DNA from: Roseibacillus ishigakijimensis
Lineage (GTDB): Bacteria; Verrucomicrobiota; Verrucomicrobiia; Verrucomicrobiales; Akkermansiaceae
NCBI RefSeq assembly: GCF_016595415.1
Contig: NZ_JAENIO010000017.1
Coordinates: forward strand, 1 to 64,000
Reading direction: 5' to 3'
DNA length: 64,000 nt
Part shown: in pieces, positions 42,337 through 51,783 of the stretch
How the letters are laid out: each line of letters opens with the position of its first letter
How positions within the stretch are numbered: the first letter of the stretch is position 1
Notes under the pieces: generated by a model
Databases searched by the model: none
What the model saw: only the letters and a program-made list of their open reading frames with translations
What the model was told of the DNA's origin: nothing
Position numbers and translations under genes: made by a program

Positions 42337-43581
42337 TCAGCGCCGTCTTTCCTGGCGCCCGTCCACCACTCCCTGGCGCTCGTTGCGGTGCACCCACACG
42401 CTTTGGACCACCCCGAGCAAAAACATGCAAATGAGGAGAAAGGATCCGGAATAGCTGATGAGAGGAAGCGGAATACCCGTGATGGGCATGAGGAGGACAC
42501 ACATGCCCACACTTTCGAAAATGTGTGCGAAGAAAAGAGCCACCACCCCGGCGGAGACCACCTGTCCCAGAAAGTCGCGGCTGTAGAAGGCCACGAAAAG
42601 CATTTGCACCAGCAAGAGGGCAAAGGAGCTGAGAAGCAAGAGCGCGCCCCGGAAGCCTTGTTCCTCGGCAATAACGGCGAAGATGTAGTCGTTGTGAGCG
42701 GTGTTGTAGGGGATGAAGCGCTTGGCATGGATCGAGCCCCTCTCCTCGGGAGCTTTGTAGCCCAGGCCTTTCCAGCCTGCCTGCCCCACGGCCATGGTCA
42801 CGTTGTAGGGAGCGTAATTTTCGCCTTTGTCATCGGGCACGCGGCCTTCCTGAACGTAGAGAAGCCACTGCTGGATACGCACCATTCCCCGGTCGGGCGA
42901 AGCGATGGGCAGAACAAAATAGTAAAGCAAGGGTAGCAACGCCACCCCCAGCAGCATCATGGCGGAGAGATAGCGGAATGGCACCCCTCCAACCAAGAGG
43001 GTGACCAGGGCCACAGGGAGAAAGACGAGAGCCGAACCCATATCGCCATTTTTCACCACGAGCAAAAAAGGCACTCCACAGATGAGACCCACGAGGAGGA
43101 CCTTGACCGCAGGCTCCCCAAAAAACCGGTGGAGCCGGGGCAATTGGTCAAAAGCGGTGCCCAAAAGAATGATACCCGAAGCCAGGACAAAGGAGGTGGG
43201 CTGGAAGCTATAAGGGACACCCGGAATCTGCAACTGGTGGACGGCGGGCGGAGGAGCCTCCCAAATGCCGAGCATAAGCATGATTTGGAGCGCGACCCCG
43301 CCGAAATACATGGGAATGGCCAGCCACTTGACCCAGCGGTAGTCAATGAGAGCAGTGAAAAAGTAGACCACCGCACCCAGGAGAATAAACATCTTCTGGT
43401 TGTCGGCAAAGCGCTCGCCCCCTCCGGGCAGGTGCCGGGCCGCGCTTTCAATGGAAAAGACCCCAAAGATGAGGAGACCGAACATCACGGTCACCATCAC
43501 GAGATTGAGGCCTAGAATTTTTCGAAGAAGCGGGGTCACGGGCGGGAAAATGACAGCGTGGGCAATGCCATCGCCCGACAC
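42337..43581 (-). CDS. rodA: RodA SEDS peptidoglycan polymerase
   Basis: A 414-residue membrane protein with about ten helices of the FtsW/RodA/SpoVE family. Typical segments are VVKNGDMGSALVFLPV, the loop with KRFIPYNTAHNDYIFAVIAEEQGFRG (catalytic region) and ITGIPLPLISYSGSF. It polymerises glycan strands together with PBP2 (mrdA, on the other strand about 9 kb away). Being outside the mre operon and immediately upstream of the ECF sigma gene is unusual and may link shape synthesis to that regulon. Confidence 0.92.
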   Translation of the reverse strand: MSGDGIAHAVIFPPVTPLLRKILGLNLVMVTVMFGLLIFGVFSIESAARHLPGGGERFADNQKMFILLGAVVYFFTALIDYRWVKWLAIPMYFGGVALQIMLMLGIWEAPPPAVHQLQIPGVPYSFQPTSFVLASGIILLGTAFDQLPRLHRFFGEPAVKVLLVGLICGVPFLLVVKNGDMGSALVFLPVALVTLLVGGVPFRYLSAMMLLGVALLPLLYYFVLPIASPDRGMVRIQQWLLYVQEGRVPDDKGENYAPYNVTMAVGQAGWKGLGYKAPEERGSIHAKRFIPYNTAHNDYIFAVIAEEQGFRGALLLLSSFALLLVQMLFVAFYSRDFLGQVVSAGVVALFFAHIFESVGMCVLLMPITGIPLPLISYSGSFLLICMFLLGVVQSVWVHRNERQGVVDGRQERRR

Positions 43582-43645
43582 AAGCCCGGGCCGTGTTTTG
43601 CCAAAAAAATTAGTCGCCGGGCAGCCGCTCCCTCAGCGAGATCCG

Positions 43646-44695
43646 CTAGGTGAACCACTTGGCCCAGACCTCGGAATTGCGGCCGCTTTCCTCCAGCTGT
43701 TTGCGCCGCACCTCAGGGAGGAGGTCCATCTCGTGCCGGGAATACCCCCGGGCCGCAAAGAACTTGGCCGCGCGGTTGGTGAGGGCAAAAAGCCCCTTGA
43801 GACCGGCGGCCCGGCCCTGCCCCTCCGCTACCTTGACCAGATCGCCCCCATAATTGCGCCCTTCGTGGCTCTCCTTGACGTAGAGGCAGGCCAGTTCTCC
43901 CAATTCATGCCCGGGATAGGAGTGGACCGCCACGCAACCGACCACGTTGTCATCGACCGTCAGGAGAGAAAAATCATGAAGCCGACTGGCCACCTGCTCG
44001 TAGGTCCGTGGAACGAGGTGGGAGGCTCGCACCGAGCGGCCCATCATGGCCAGGAGCTCCGGGATATCCTCCTCGCGCAGAGGCCGCACCGCCCGATAGG
44101 CATCGGCGTGCACCATCGTCCCGACCCCTTCGTTGGAGAAAATCTCCGCAGTGAGCACTCCTTGCAGGTGCCCGTTCAAGAGATGAACCCGGGGCACCCC
44201 CAGGCGGCAAATCTCCGCCGCCATCACCAGTAATTCGTGCTCTTCCCCGGCGACAATACTTCCCTCCGCGATGCTGGGCCGATCGCCGAAACCCGGGTAT
44301 TCATTGAGAAGAACCATGAGCTTGGCCGCCGCCAAATCCTTGGCCAGCTGACCGACCCGGGTGGCGAGGACCCGGCTCCCACGGCCATCGACCATGGCCG
44401 CTTGCCCCCGCTGGAGGAGAGACCGACATTCTTGCCAACAGCCTTCCTCGCCGAGAATCCTGGAAACGGGCTCGGCTTTGAACTCGGACTCCACCGCCCA
44501 ATCGACCAGGTCGCCGAGGTCTCCCCCCACCACCACCACGACTAGATGGACACCGATCCGTTGCAGGGCAATGAGGTCCAGCAGGGTCTCCGCCACTGCA
44601 GACTCAGGCAGCAGCCCTTCATCAAAGACAATGACGAAGGTGCGCCCCGCAAAGAGGGGCACATACTGCAGCACTTCCCGGATATCACCCGTCAT
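43646..44695 (-). CDS. argA: N-acetylglutamate synthase-like enzyme
   Basis: A 349-residue protein with an N-terminal amino-acid-kinase-like domain and a C-terminal GNAT domain, the ArgA layout. Evidence includes MTGDIREVLQYVPLFAGR, the segment GVLTAEIFSNEGVGTMVHA at the domain boundary, and the GNAT core ELACLYVKESHEGRNYGG. ArgA makes N-acetylglutamate for arginine synthesis. The kinase domain has decayed nucleotide-binding residues, as in true ArgA. ATG 44695 is preferred over a longer frame without homology. An upstream hypothetical gene is only 22 bases away. Confidence 0.87.
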   Translation of the reverse strand: MTGDIREVLQYVPLFAGRTFVIVFDEGLLPESAVAETLLDLIALQRIGVHLVVVVVGGDLGDLVDWAVESEFKAEPVSRILGEEGCWQECRSLLQRGQAAMVDGRGSRVLATRVGQLAKDLAAAKLMVLLNEYPGFGDRPSIAEGSIVAGEEHELLVMAAEICRLGVPRVHLLNGHLQGVLTAEIFSNEGVGTMVHADAYRAVRPLREEDIPELLAMMGRSVRASHLVPRTYEQVASRLHDFSLLTVDDNVVGCVAVHSYPGHELGELACLYVKESHEGRNYGGDLVKVAEGQGRAAGLKGLFALTNRAAKFFAARGYSRHEMDLLPEVRRKQLEESGRNSEVWAKWFT

Positions 44696-44717
44696 GATCG
44701 GCTCTTTTCCCGGAAGA

Positions 44718-45203
44718 TCACAATCCCATTCCGCTCTCTCCTTCGAGGGCCTTGCGCAATTCGCCTTGGAAAGAAACCAAGTCTTCATGAGTCGGTTGGT
44801 AGCCCATCGTTTCCGGATCGAGGGACGGCCGACCCATCTGGTCAATCATCCAGCGCCCCCGCTCTCCGTCGCTGAAGGTCACCTGCCCGGAAACCATGGC
44901 CCCCGGGGTGGCAATCTGGTCGACAGAAACCGAAACCGTGCCCCCCATCGCCTGGGGATCCATCTTGGGAGGCCCCCCGGCTTCGTTCTCGACGGCCCCT
45001 TCCGCTTCTTCCGGCTGCTCTTCTTCCTGACTTTGAATCTCCAAGCCCAAGTCGAGCACCACAAACCGCATGTCCATGTAGGTGACATTGAGGCTATAGT
45101 CCTCCTTCAATTTGCGTTGAAGGTCCGCCAGTTGGTCCCCTTCTGCCGTCCAGCGGCGCAAAGCTTCGACTTGTTCTTCGGTGAGGTCTTTCGATTGAAA
45201 CAT
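44718..45203 (-). CDS. Hypothetical protein upstream of argA
   Basis: A 161-residue acidic protein. Residues 6-55 are helical (LTEEQVEALRRWTAEG, LADLQRKLKEDYSL) and resemble a small helix-turn-helix or coil domain; an acidic Glu-rich linker follows and then a beta-like segment (GTVSVSVDQI, SGQVTFSDGERG). No signal or membrane helix. No named family was recognised, though similar proteins seem widespread in the phylum. Likely co-transcribed with argA. Confidence 0.6.
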   Translation of the reverse strand: MFQSKDLTEEQVEALRRWTAEGDQLADLQRKLKEDYSLNVTYMDMRFVVLDLGLEIQSQEEEQPEEAEGAVENEAGGPPKMDPQAMGGTVSVSVDQIATPGAMVSGQVTFSDGERGRWMIDQMGRPSLDPETMGYQPTHEDLVSFQGELRKALEGESGMGL

Positions 45204-45420
45204 CTCGCTCTGTCTAAGCTGGAGCAGCCTTTTAACTCAACAACCGATTAGTGCGAGGGCGCGATTTTTCATTTCCCCGGAAGCCGAATCCGCCCAAGAA
45301 GCGACCGCTGGTCTCGACCTTGGTAGCAAGTCCGCCCCCTTTGCGGCAAAAAGAATGCGAGGACGACAGAGCTTTTTCTGTTCTCCCCTCCGCCAGCGCG
45401 GTGTAATCGCCCCCGACGGC

Positions 45421-46443
45421 ATGATTCCGAAATTTGTAGCTCTTCCCCTATTAATACTGGTGCCACTACTGACGTGGTTCTGGGGCGTGCGCAAATACGA
45501 CTTTATGACGCCGCGAACGATTCCGGTCAGAGAACTGCGTCCCGACTTCGCCTCGCCGGTCAATCGCGAAATCGTGGAAGCCGTCACTCCCTATTCCCTC
45601 CACCCCCAAGAGGGGAAAACGCCTGAAATCCCCGAGATTCCTCTGGGTGATCTGAATGCCTCTCCCCAATTGGACGAGTATCGCGAACAAGCTTCCCTGG
45701 GGGCCCCTTCGCTCCTCCAACTGGCTGACCGCCTGCAATACGAAGGCCGTATCCAGCGGGCGGTGCTGGCCTATGAGCGCGTGATCGACTCAACGCCCTC
45801 CGGCGGGTCGGCCCAGGAGGAAGCTACCGAAGCACTCGCCAACCTTAAGGAGTCGCTCCCTCCTTGGAACGGGGATCTCTCCGCCAGCGAACCCCTGCAG
45901 ATCAATCTCGCCACGGCGCGACCGCCGGAGTCGCTGCAGCATGGGATCACCACCCTTTCCAGCCTGGTCAGTGTCGCCAGCGGAAATCTGGCTTCCGCAC
46001 GCTTCGAGATCACCCAGCTGCCGCCTCCTCCCGCCTCCCTGCCCTCCCTCCCGGTGGCCATGTGGCTGACCGTGCCGGGAGAAGAGGCTGCCAAGCCCTC
46101 CCTCTCCGTCATCACCATTATTCCCGCCGAAGACGAGGATCTCGCTTCCGAGCTCACCCACGGCCTTTACCGTCTCATCGGACGGCGGCTGGAAACCATC
46201 GCACAATTGACCCTTCCTCCGCCCTTGCTAAAGGGAGATGAACCGGAGAATGCCATCGTGAACAAGCTGACCCGACTGGCTTGGCAGCAGATTCTGGAAA
46301 CCCCTTTCCAATCCTTGGAAGCGGGCCCGCCAACGGAAAAACCTTCGGAAGATTCTCCCCTGCCGGACGAGGCCAGCGAGGGAGAGGGAGCCGCTGAAGC
46401 GGAAATTGAAACCACGCCTGAGACCCTGGTCGAGAATCCCTGA
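45421..46443 (+). CDS. Hypothetical membrane-anchored protein
   Basis: A 340-residue protein starting at ATG 45421. An N-terminal helix (FVALPLLILVPLLTWFWG) anchors it; a helical, TPR-like stretch (LQLADRLQYEGRIQRAVLAYERV, split by a gap in the repeat) follows, then a mixed domain and an acidic Glu/Pro-rich tail (about 300-340). No family was recognised. It begins a run of three exported proteins on the forward strand, with a short gap to the YdjY-like gene. Confidence 0.6.
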   Translation: MIPKFVALPLLILVPLLTWFWGVRKYDFMTPRTIPVRELRPDFASPVNREIVEAVTPYSLHPQEGKTPEIPEIPLGDLNASPQLDEYREQASLGAPSLLQLADRLQYEGRIQRAVLAYERVIDSTPSGGSAQEEATEALANLKESLPPWNGDLSASEPLQINLATARPPESLQHGITTLSSLVSVASGNLASARFEITQLPPPPASLPSLPVAMWLTVPGEEAAKPSLSVITIIPAEDEDLASELTHGLYRLIGRRLETIAQLTLPPPLLKGDEPENAIVNKLTRLAWQQILETPFQSLEAGPPTEKPSEDSPLPDEASEGEGAAEAEIETTPETLVENP

Positions 46444-46490
46444 TTTTTCTCCAAGACAGGCCCCTCCGGGCGCGTTAGTTTACCGCGAAC

Positions 46491-47237
46491 ATGAGATTCC
46501 GCACCCACTCTTCCCTTTCTGCCCTGCTGCTAGCTCTTGCCTTTCCTTTTTCTCCCCCGGCTGCTCTCGCGGAAGAGGCCGAGGTAGTCCCGGCTTCGGA
46601 TGAAAAGCCTGCAGTGAAGGAATTGGGTGACGGTCGCTACTCTCTGGGGTTGGTCGAATTCGACGAGAAAACCCGACGTATCACTTTCCCCGCCGAAGTC
46701 AATCAGGTGGAAGGCATTTTGGAATTCGCCATCGTGCATGAGAAAGGGAAAATCCACGAATCCCTTCTTATGACCAAGGCCTCGGCCTTCCATTTGAATG
46801 TCGCCCTCAAGCTGCTCGGGTACCAAAGCTCGCCCGAGCTCTTTCCCATCCTGAACGAGAACTACGAGAACACCGGCAAATACCCGGAGGTCCCCGAGGC
46901 TCAGAAAACAGCCGCCCGCCTGCAACTGCTGGTGAGCTGGCAGCAAGAGGGAGAACAGAAGGAAGTTCCCCTCAACGACCTGATTTACCACCTCACCACC
47001 GAAAAGGCCATGAAACCAGCCCCGTGGATTTACCAAGGCTCTTATATTCATGAAAACGCCTTCAAGGCTGAAGTCTCTGGTGACTTGGTCGCCATTTACA
47101 TCACGCGCTCCTCCCTTCTCAATTTCTCCGGCAAAGACAACGACACCGACGAACCTTGGATCCCCTACCAGGAGCGCATGCCTCCCATCGGCACTGCGGT
47201 CACCGTTACATTCGCTCCTCTGTTGGAGAAAAAATAA
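46491..47237 (+). CDS. Exported YdjY-domain protein
   Basis: A 248-residue protein with a signal peptide (SALLLALAFPFSPPAALA) and a YdjY-type beta domain: VEFDEKTRRITFPAEVNQ, LEFAIVHEKGKIHESLLM and FHLNVALKLLGY. YdjY homologues occur in enterobacterial oxidoreductase operons and in many planctomycete and verrucomicrobial secreted proteins; the function is unknown. It is followed after 29 bases by the prenyltransferase-repeat protein, so they are likely one unit. Confidence 0.7.
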   Translation: MRFRTHSSLSALLLALAFPFSPPAALAEEAEVVPASDEKPAVKELGDGRYSLGLVEFDEKTRRITFPAEVNQVEGILEFAIVHEKGKIHESLLMTKASAFHLNVALKLLGYQSSPELFPILNENYENTGKYPEVPEAQKTAARLQLLVSWQQEGEQKEVPLNDLIYHLTTEKAMKPAPWIYQGSYIHENAFKAEVSGDLVAIYITRSSLLNFSGKDNDTDEPWIPYQERMPPIGTAVTVTFAPLLEKK

Positions 47238-47266
47238 GCCCGCCAACCCGAAGAAACCGAACAATT

Positions 47267-48430
47267 ATGATTAAAATCACTGCTCTCTCATTTCTCCTGG
47301 CGACTGCCGCGACCGCTCCGGCCCAGACCGCGACCGAGTCCCAGGAAGTCGTTAGCCCCTACCTCTCCGTCAAGCTGGAGGCGGAAAGCACCATCCGCAA
47401 TGGCGTGGCCTACCTGAAAAGCCAACAGGAGCCCGAAGGGCACTGGGGTGATCCCAAAACCCCGGCCTTCACCGCGCTAGCGCTCACTGCCATCGTCCGC
47501 GATCCCAGCTACGACCACGCGACCGAAACTCCGGAATGGGTTCAGCGGGGCTACGAGTTCCTGCGCAACCACCAGCACGCCGACGGAGGCATCTACGGAA
47601 AAGGGCTCGCTACCTACAACACCTCCACCTCCATCATGGCGCTGCTCGCGCTGGGCAAGGAAGAGGACGAACCCATCATTCTGAGAGCCCGCGCCTTCCT
47701 CATTAATCAACAAACCGACTGGGGCAACAAGGGCGAGACCGATAACGTCTATGATGGCGGCGTCGGCTATGGCGGCAGCTACCCGCACTCCGACATGTCG
47801 AACACCTACCTCTCCCTGGAAGCACTTCATCATTCCAAAGCTCTCGCCACCGACTCCAAGCACGGCCCCCAGCCCAAGCTCGATTGGGAGGCTGCCATCC
47901 AGTTCGTCTCCCGTTGTCAGAATTTGCCCGAGAGCAATGATCAGGACTTCGCCTCCGGCGATCCCGACAACCGGGGCGGCTTTGTCTACTTCCCCAATGA
48001 CAGCAAGGCCGGGGAGCAAGAACTGCCCGATGGCACGGTGGCCCTTCGGTCCTACGGCTCCATTTCTTACGCCGGTCTCCTCTCCTTCATCTATGCGGAG
48101 ATGGAGCAGGACGATCCCCGCGTCGTCGCCGCCCTCGAGTGGTTGGGCAAGAATTACACCCTGGAAGAGAACCCCGGCCTCGGTCTGCAAGGGCTCTATT
48201 ACTACTACCAGACCATTGCCAAAGCCCTCTCCGCCGCTGGCTTGGAAAAACTCCCCCTCGCCGATGGCAAAGAAGCTGACTGGCGCCTGGACCTGACCCG
48301 CAAACTGCTCGCCACCCAGCGGGAGGACGGCTCCTGGGTCAATGAGAACTCCCGTTGGATGGAGAACAATCCCCTCCTGGTCACCTCCTACAACCTCATT
48401 TCCCTTGCCCAGCTTCACGCCGTGATGTGA
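47267..48430 (+). CDS. Exported prenyltransferase/squalene-cyclase repeat protein
   Basis: A 387-residue protein with a signal peptide (ITALSFLLATAATAPAQ) and an alpha/alpha barrel made of terpene-cyclase-like repeats. Examples are EGHWGDPKTPAFTALAL, HADGGIYGKGLATYNTS, GGVGYGGSYPHSDMSN and REDGSWVNENSRWM. The catalytic DxDD of squalene-hopene cyclases was not seen, and the protein is exported, so a cyclase activity is unlikely; binding of a lipid or glycan is possible. A terminator follows directly. Confidence 0.75.
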   Translation: MIKITALSFLLATAATAPAQTATESQEVVSPYLSVKLEAESTIRNGVAYLKSQQEPEGHWGDPKTPAFTALALTAIVRDPSYDHATETPEWVQRGYEFLRNHQHADGGIYGKGLATYNTSTSIMALLALGKEEDEPIILRARAFLINQQTDWGNKGETDNVYDGGVGYGGSYPHSDMSNTYLSLEALHHSKALATDSKHGPQPKLDWEAAIQFVSRCQNLPESNDQDFASGDPDNRGGFVYFPNDSKAGEQELPDGTVALRSYGSISYAGLLSFIYAEMEQDDPRVVAALEWLGKNYTLEENPGLGLQGLYYYYQTIAKALSAAGLEKLPLADGKEADWRLDLTRKLLATQREDGSWVNENSRWMENNPLLVTSYNLISLAQLHAVM

Positions 48431-48442
48431 AGTCGCCTTTGC

Positions 48443-48474
48443 ACCAGCCCGTCCTCTCCCGGCGGGCTGGTTTT
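48443..48474 (+). terminator. Terminator after the prenyltransferase-repeat gene
   Basis: ACCAGCCCG (48443-48451) pairs with CGGGCTGGT (48463-48471), followed by TTT. A strong hairpin separates this gene from the DUF455/ATP-grasp gene 15 bases later. Confidence 0.85.
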
Positions 48475-48488
48475 CCTATCCCTGCGCA

Positions 48489-50471
48489 ATGACCATCCGC
48501 GAGTTCGCCGAAAGAATCCTCCTTTCCGATCGGCTCGCGGACAAGCTGGCCCCTCCTCCCCCCGGCCTCCTGCTCGATCCCCCGAAAAAGGGCAGCTACC
48601 CCACCCCGGACCTACCCGGACGGCCCCTGACCCTGCGCCCGCGGAAGAATCACGAAGCCCGCACCAAAATCCCCTCGCCCGAGCAATTGGGGGACGAAGA
48701 ACAGCGCTCGATTCTGCTGCACTTTTTCTGCAATCATGAACTCCTCGCCGTCGAGTTGATGGCCTTGGCTCTGCTCAAGTTCCCCGATGCCCCCGACGCC
48801 TTTCGCCGGGGACTTCTCCATACCCTGCGCGACGAGCAGGAGCACACCCGCCTTTACCTCGCTCGCATGGCGGCCACCGGGACCGAATTTGGCGCGCACA
48901 GCTTGTCCCGCATGATTTGGGACCACATCGCACCCATGACCTCTCCGCTGGAGTATGTCTCGCGCCTTTCCCTCACCTTCGAGCAAAGCAATCTCGACTA
49001 CGCCCGCTACTACGCCGCCGCCTTTGAACGCGTGGACGACCGGGAAACCGCCTCCCTCTTGGGAACCATCTACAAGGACGAGATTGCCCACGTAGGCTAT
49101 GGGCTCAAGTGGCTTCGGCGCTTCAAGCAGCAAAAGGAAAGCGATTGGGACGCCTGGCACCGCTCCCTCGCCCATCCTCTGACCCCCGTGCGGGCGAAGG
49201 CACCGGGAGGGGTGCCCTTCAATGAAGAAGGCCGCCGCCGGGCCGGGCTCGATACGGAGTTTATCCAACAGCTGCAGCTCTACCAACGCTCCCGCGGCCG
49301 CACTCCCCACCTGCACCTCTTCAACCCCAACTGTGAGGCTCACGCCGCCGCTGCCAACCAAGGGAAATCCTATCAGGCCGACAAAGCCGCGCGCACTCTG
49401 GAGGAAGATTTGGAGGCTCTCATGCTGGCCATGGCCCATCCCGATGATGTGGTCCTGATGCGCCGCCCGCCGGGCTCCGCCCATCTCACCCGTCTCCACG
49501 AGGCCGGGCTCCCATTGCCCGAAATCCTACCCTTGGCCCAGGTTGGTGACCTTAAAACCCGGAAAATTGGCGGTTTCCGCCCCTGGGCCTGGTCTCCTGA
49601 GGCAAGTGAACTCTTCCGCCCTTTGTCCGATATCCCCACCGGGCAGAGCCTCTTCCCCTGGCGGGAGGCCCTGCCCGCCGAACAATTCTCCAAAATCCTC
49701 ACCGGCCGTGCTGCCCGCCAGCTAGGGTTGACGGACAACGAGTCCCTCGTTTTTGAAGATTTCGCCTCCGCCCGGGCTCACCTCCACTCCCGCCTCCCAG
49801 AGGAGCCCTTGCTTCTCAAAAGCCCCCTCGCCTGCGCCGGGCGCGGCCAGTTTCCGGTGACAACCACCACCGCTCTGGCCCAGCAGGAGGACTGGCTCCA
49901 CCACATCCTGAACACCCAGGGAGCAGTCGTCATCGAACCATTCTGCCCACGCCTCCTCGACTTCTCCGCTCTTTACGATATTTCCCGCAGTGGCCAAGTG
50001 CGCTTTCTCAGCTTCACCCGCCTTTTGACCGATGCGCGGGGGCATTATCTGGGCACGAGAGTGGCCCCCAAAATCGGGCAGATTTTTCCCAAGGCATGCA
50101 CCGTCGCTTTTCATCAGCCGCTGATCGCCACTGGAGAGGGCCACCTTTCGGGACCGGATTTCTATAAGAAATTCCTTCTGCGAGAGCTTCCCCGCCTTCT
50201 CCCCGGCTATCAGGGCCCGGTCGCCATCGATGCCTTTTTTTACCAAAAAGAAGCGGAACGTATTCGCCTCCGTCCCATCGTCGAGATCAACGCGCGCTGC
50301 TCCATGGGCCGCATCGCACACCAATTGCGCCGCCTTCTTGCTCCCGATGAGGTCGGCGAGCTGACCATCGCCCGCCGCCGGGAGTTCTCAAAAACTCTCC
50401 CGGATGGTCTTCCCCTGAACGATCCTGAGCAGGCAAAGGGTTTTCTCGCCCTTTGGAAGCACCATCAATAA
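48489..50471 (+). CDS. Ferritin-like DUF455 and ATP-grasp fusion
   Basis: A 660-residue cytoplasmic protein. Residues about 65-215 are a ferritin-like four-helix (DUF455) domain with a full set of possible diiron ligands: E84/E89 (HELLAVE), E116-x2-H119 (DEQEH), E165 (FEQ) and E198-x2-H201 (DEIAH). Residues about 273-430 look like a pre-ATP-grasp domain (HLHLFNPNCE). Residues about 430-640 are an ATP-grasp ligase with K444 (LLKSPLACAGRG), hinge E483 and metal ligands D581, E599 and N601 (VEINARCSMG). Joining an oxidative iron site and a ligase in one chain suggests a two-step small-molecule pathway. Substrates are unknown. Confidence 0.8.
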   Translation: MTIREFAERILLSDRLADKLAPPPPGLLLDPPKKGSYPTPDLPGRPLTLRPRKNHEARTKIPSPEQLGDEEQRSILLHFFCNHELLAVELMALALLKFPDAPDAFRRGLLHTLRDEQEHTRLYLARMAATGTEFGAHSLSRMIWDHIAPMTSPLEYVSRLSLTFEQSNLDYARYYAAAFERVDDRETASLLGTIYKDEIAHVGYGLKWLRRFKQQKESDWDAWHRSLAHPLTPVRAKAPGGVPFNEEGRRRAGLDTEFIQQLQLYQRSRGRTPHLHLFNPNCEAHAAAANQGKSYQADKAARTLEEDLEALMLAMAHPDDVVLMRRPPGSAHLTRLHEAGLPLPEILPLAQVGDLKTRKIGGFRPWAWSPEASELFRPLSDIPTGQSLFPWREALPAEQFSKILTGRAARQLGLTDNESLVFEDFASARAHLHSRLPEEPLLLKSPLACAGRGQFPVTTTTALAQQEDWLHHILNTQGAVVIEPFCPRLLDFSALYDISRSGQVRFLSFTRLLTDARGHYLGTRVAPKIGQIFPKACTVAFHQPLIATGEGHLSGPDFYKKFLLRELPRLLPGYQGPVAIDAFFYQKEAERIRLRPIVEINARCSMGRIAHQLRRLLAPDEVGELTIARRREFSKTLPDGLPLNDPEQAKGFLALWKHHQ

Positions 50472-51271
50472 GCGCGATCCCAACGCTGGATCCCGGCCAG
50501 AATCGCCTGGGCGGCGGCGTCTTGAAAGGCCGAGGTCTGGCAGCGAGCCCGCTCGCGAGCGTTGCTGATGAACCCACATTCGATCAACACGGCTGGACAA
50601 CGGGTCTCACTCAAAACAGAAAAGCGCCCGTAACGAGCGCCTCGATTGCGAACCTTGCAACGGCTCACCAGCTGTCCCTGCAGGGACGAAGCCAGATACC
50701 GGCTGCTGGCCGACCCTCCATGAAAAGTCTCGCCCCCATGCACCCCGGTGAGACGGCTGGCATTGTAATGAATGCTGATGAAGATAGCCTGGCGATAGCG
50801 ATTGGCGGTAGCCGCGCGCCGGGCGAGCGAGACATAGGAATCACTTCGCCGGGTCAGAACCACCTGGTAGCCAGCCTTCTTGAGATAGGATTCCAACTTC
50901 AGCGCGGTCTTCAGATTCAGGTCGCACTCCCGCACGCCACCCCAAACGGCCCCGCGGTCTCTGCCCCCGTGCCCGGGATCGATCACCACCGTCAACTTGC
51001 GGGCCGAGGGGGCCGGGCGCGAAGCTCGCAGACTGACCTGAGCCGTTTTCGTCGCTCCCGGCATCACCAGCTTGCGCCCGATTTGCAGGCTCCCGGCATC
51101 CTTGATCCCGTTGACCGACATCAGGGCATTCACCGAAACGCCATTGGCCCGGGCAATGGAGTAAAGAGTGTCTCCTCTCTTCACCACGTGGGCGAAGGAG
51201 GTCTGCGTCAGCAACAACAGGAGACAAATCCCCTGAAGAAATTTTGCTTGGATGACACTGAAAACACTCAC
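50465..51271 (-). CDS. N-acetylmuramoyl-L-alanine amidase with LysM domain
   Basis: A 268-residue exported wall hydrolase: signal peptide (GICLLLLLTQTSFA), LysM domain (VVKRGDTLYSIARANGV; IGRKLVMPG) and Amidase_3 domain. Zinc ligands are the His of VIDPGHGGRD, the Glu of VRECDLNLKTAL and the His of ISIHYNA; the catalytic Glu is in LIECGFISN. It cleaves the MurNAc-Ala bond in peptidoglycan, likely at division. The 3' ends of this gene and the ATP-grasp fusion overlap by 7 bases. Confidence 0.92.
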   Translation of the reverse strand: MSVFSVIQAKFLQGICLLLLLTQTSFAHVVKRGDTLYSIARANGVSVNALMSVNGIKDAGSLQIGRKLVMPGATKTAQVSLRASRPAPSARKLTVVIDPGHGGRDRGAVWGGVRECDLNLKTALKLESYLKKAGYQVVLTRRSDSYVSLARRAATANRYRQAIFISIHYNASRLTGVHGGETFHGGSASSRYLASSLQGQLVSRCKVRNRGARYGRFSVLSETRCPAVLIECGFISNARERARCQTSAFQDAAAQAILAGIQRWDRAY

Positions 51272-51415
51272 TGAGAGACTAACATGACAAACTTTCTAGG
51301 CTTTGTAAATAGTTTAGGTCACCAATTTTTTAAATTTGCTAGAATGTCGCCTTCGCTCCAGTTCATTCCTGGCTTTGCAAGCACCTACTGGCCCCCTTAC
51401 CCTCCCGGCGGCTCC

Positions 51416-51721
51416 ATGTCCTCCCAGCATCTCATCCACACCCTACGCCTCGTTGCTCTAATCGAGGGTCTCTCTTGGCTCGCTCTCATCGGCACCATGA
51501 TATTCGAAGGCTTCACGGGTCAGCATGAGCCGGTTTCCTGGGCCGGTCGCGTCCACGGTGGACTCTTCACTGTCTTTGCCCTCGTTCTTTTTTGGGCTTG
51601 GCGCCAGCTGGCTTGGTCTCGCAAGTTCGCTCTCCTCATCGGCTTTTCCTCCATCGCTCCCTTCGGCTTTCTCTTTGCCGACCCTTTTCTCCGTCGCAAG
51701 CTGGCGGAACTCGAGCAATGA
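51416..51721 (+). CDS. DUF3817 small membrane protein
   Basis: A 101-residue protein starting at ATG 51416; the upstream frame has no homology. Three membrane helices are predicted (LRLVALIEGLSWLALIG, VHGGLFTVFALVLFWAW, FALLIGFSSIAPFGFLF), with the DUF3817 hallmark WAGRVHGGLF and a short polar end. The function is unknown. It lies just before ribH on the same strand. Confidence 0.8.
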   Translation: MSSQHLIHTLRLVALIEGLSWLALIGTMIFEGFTGQHEPVSWAGRVHGGLFTVFALVLFWAWRQLAWSRKFALLIGFSSIAPFGFLFADPFLRRKLAELEQ

Positions 51722-51783
51722 CGACAGGAATTCCACTCGTCGTTTGACAATCCCGCTCCCACTTCCCATAACCCGCCCTTCTC

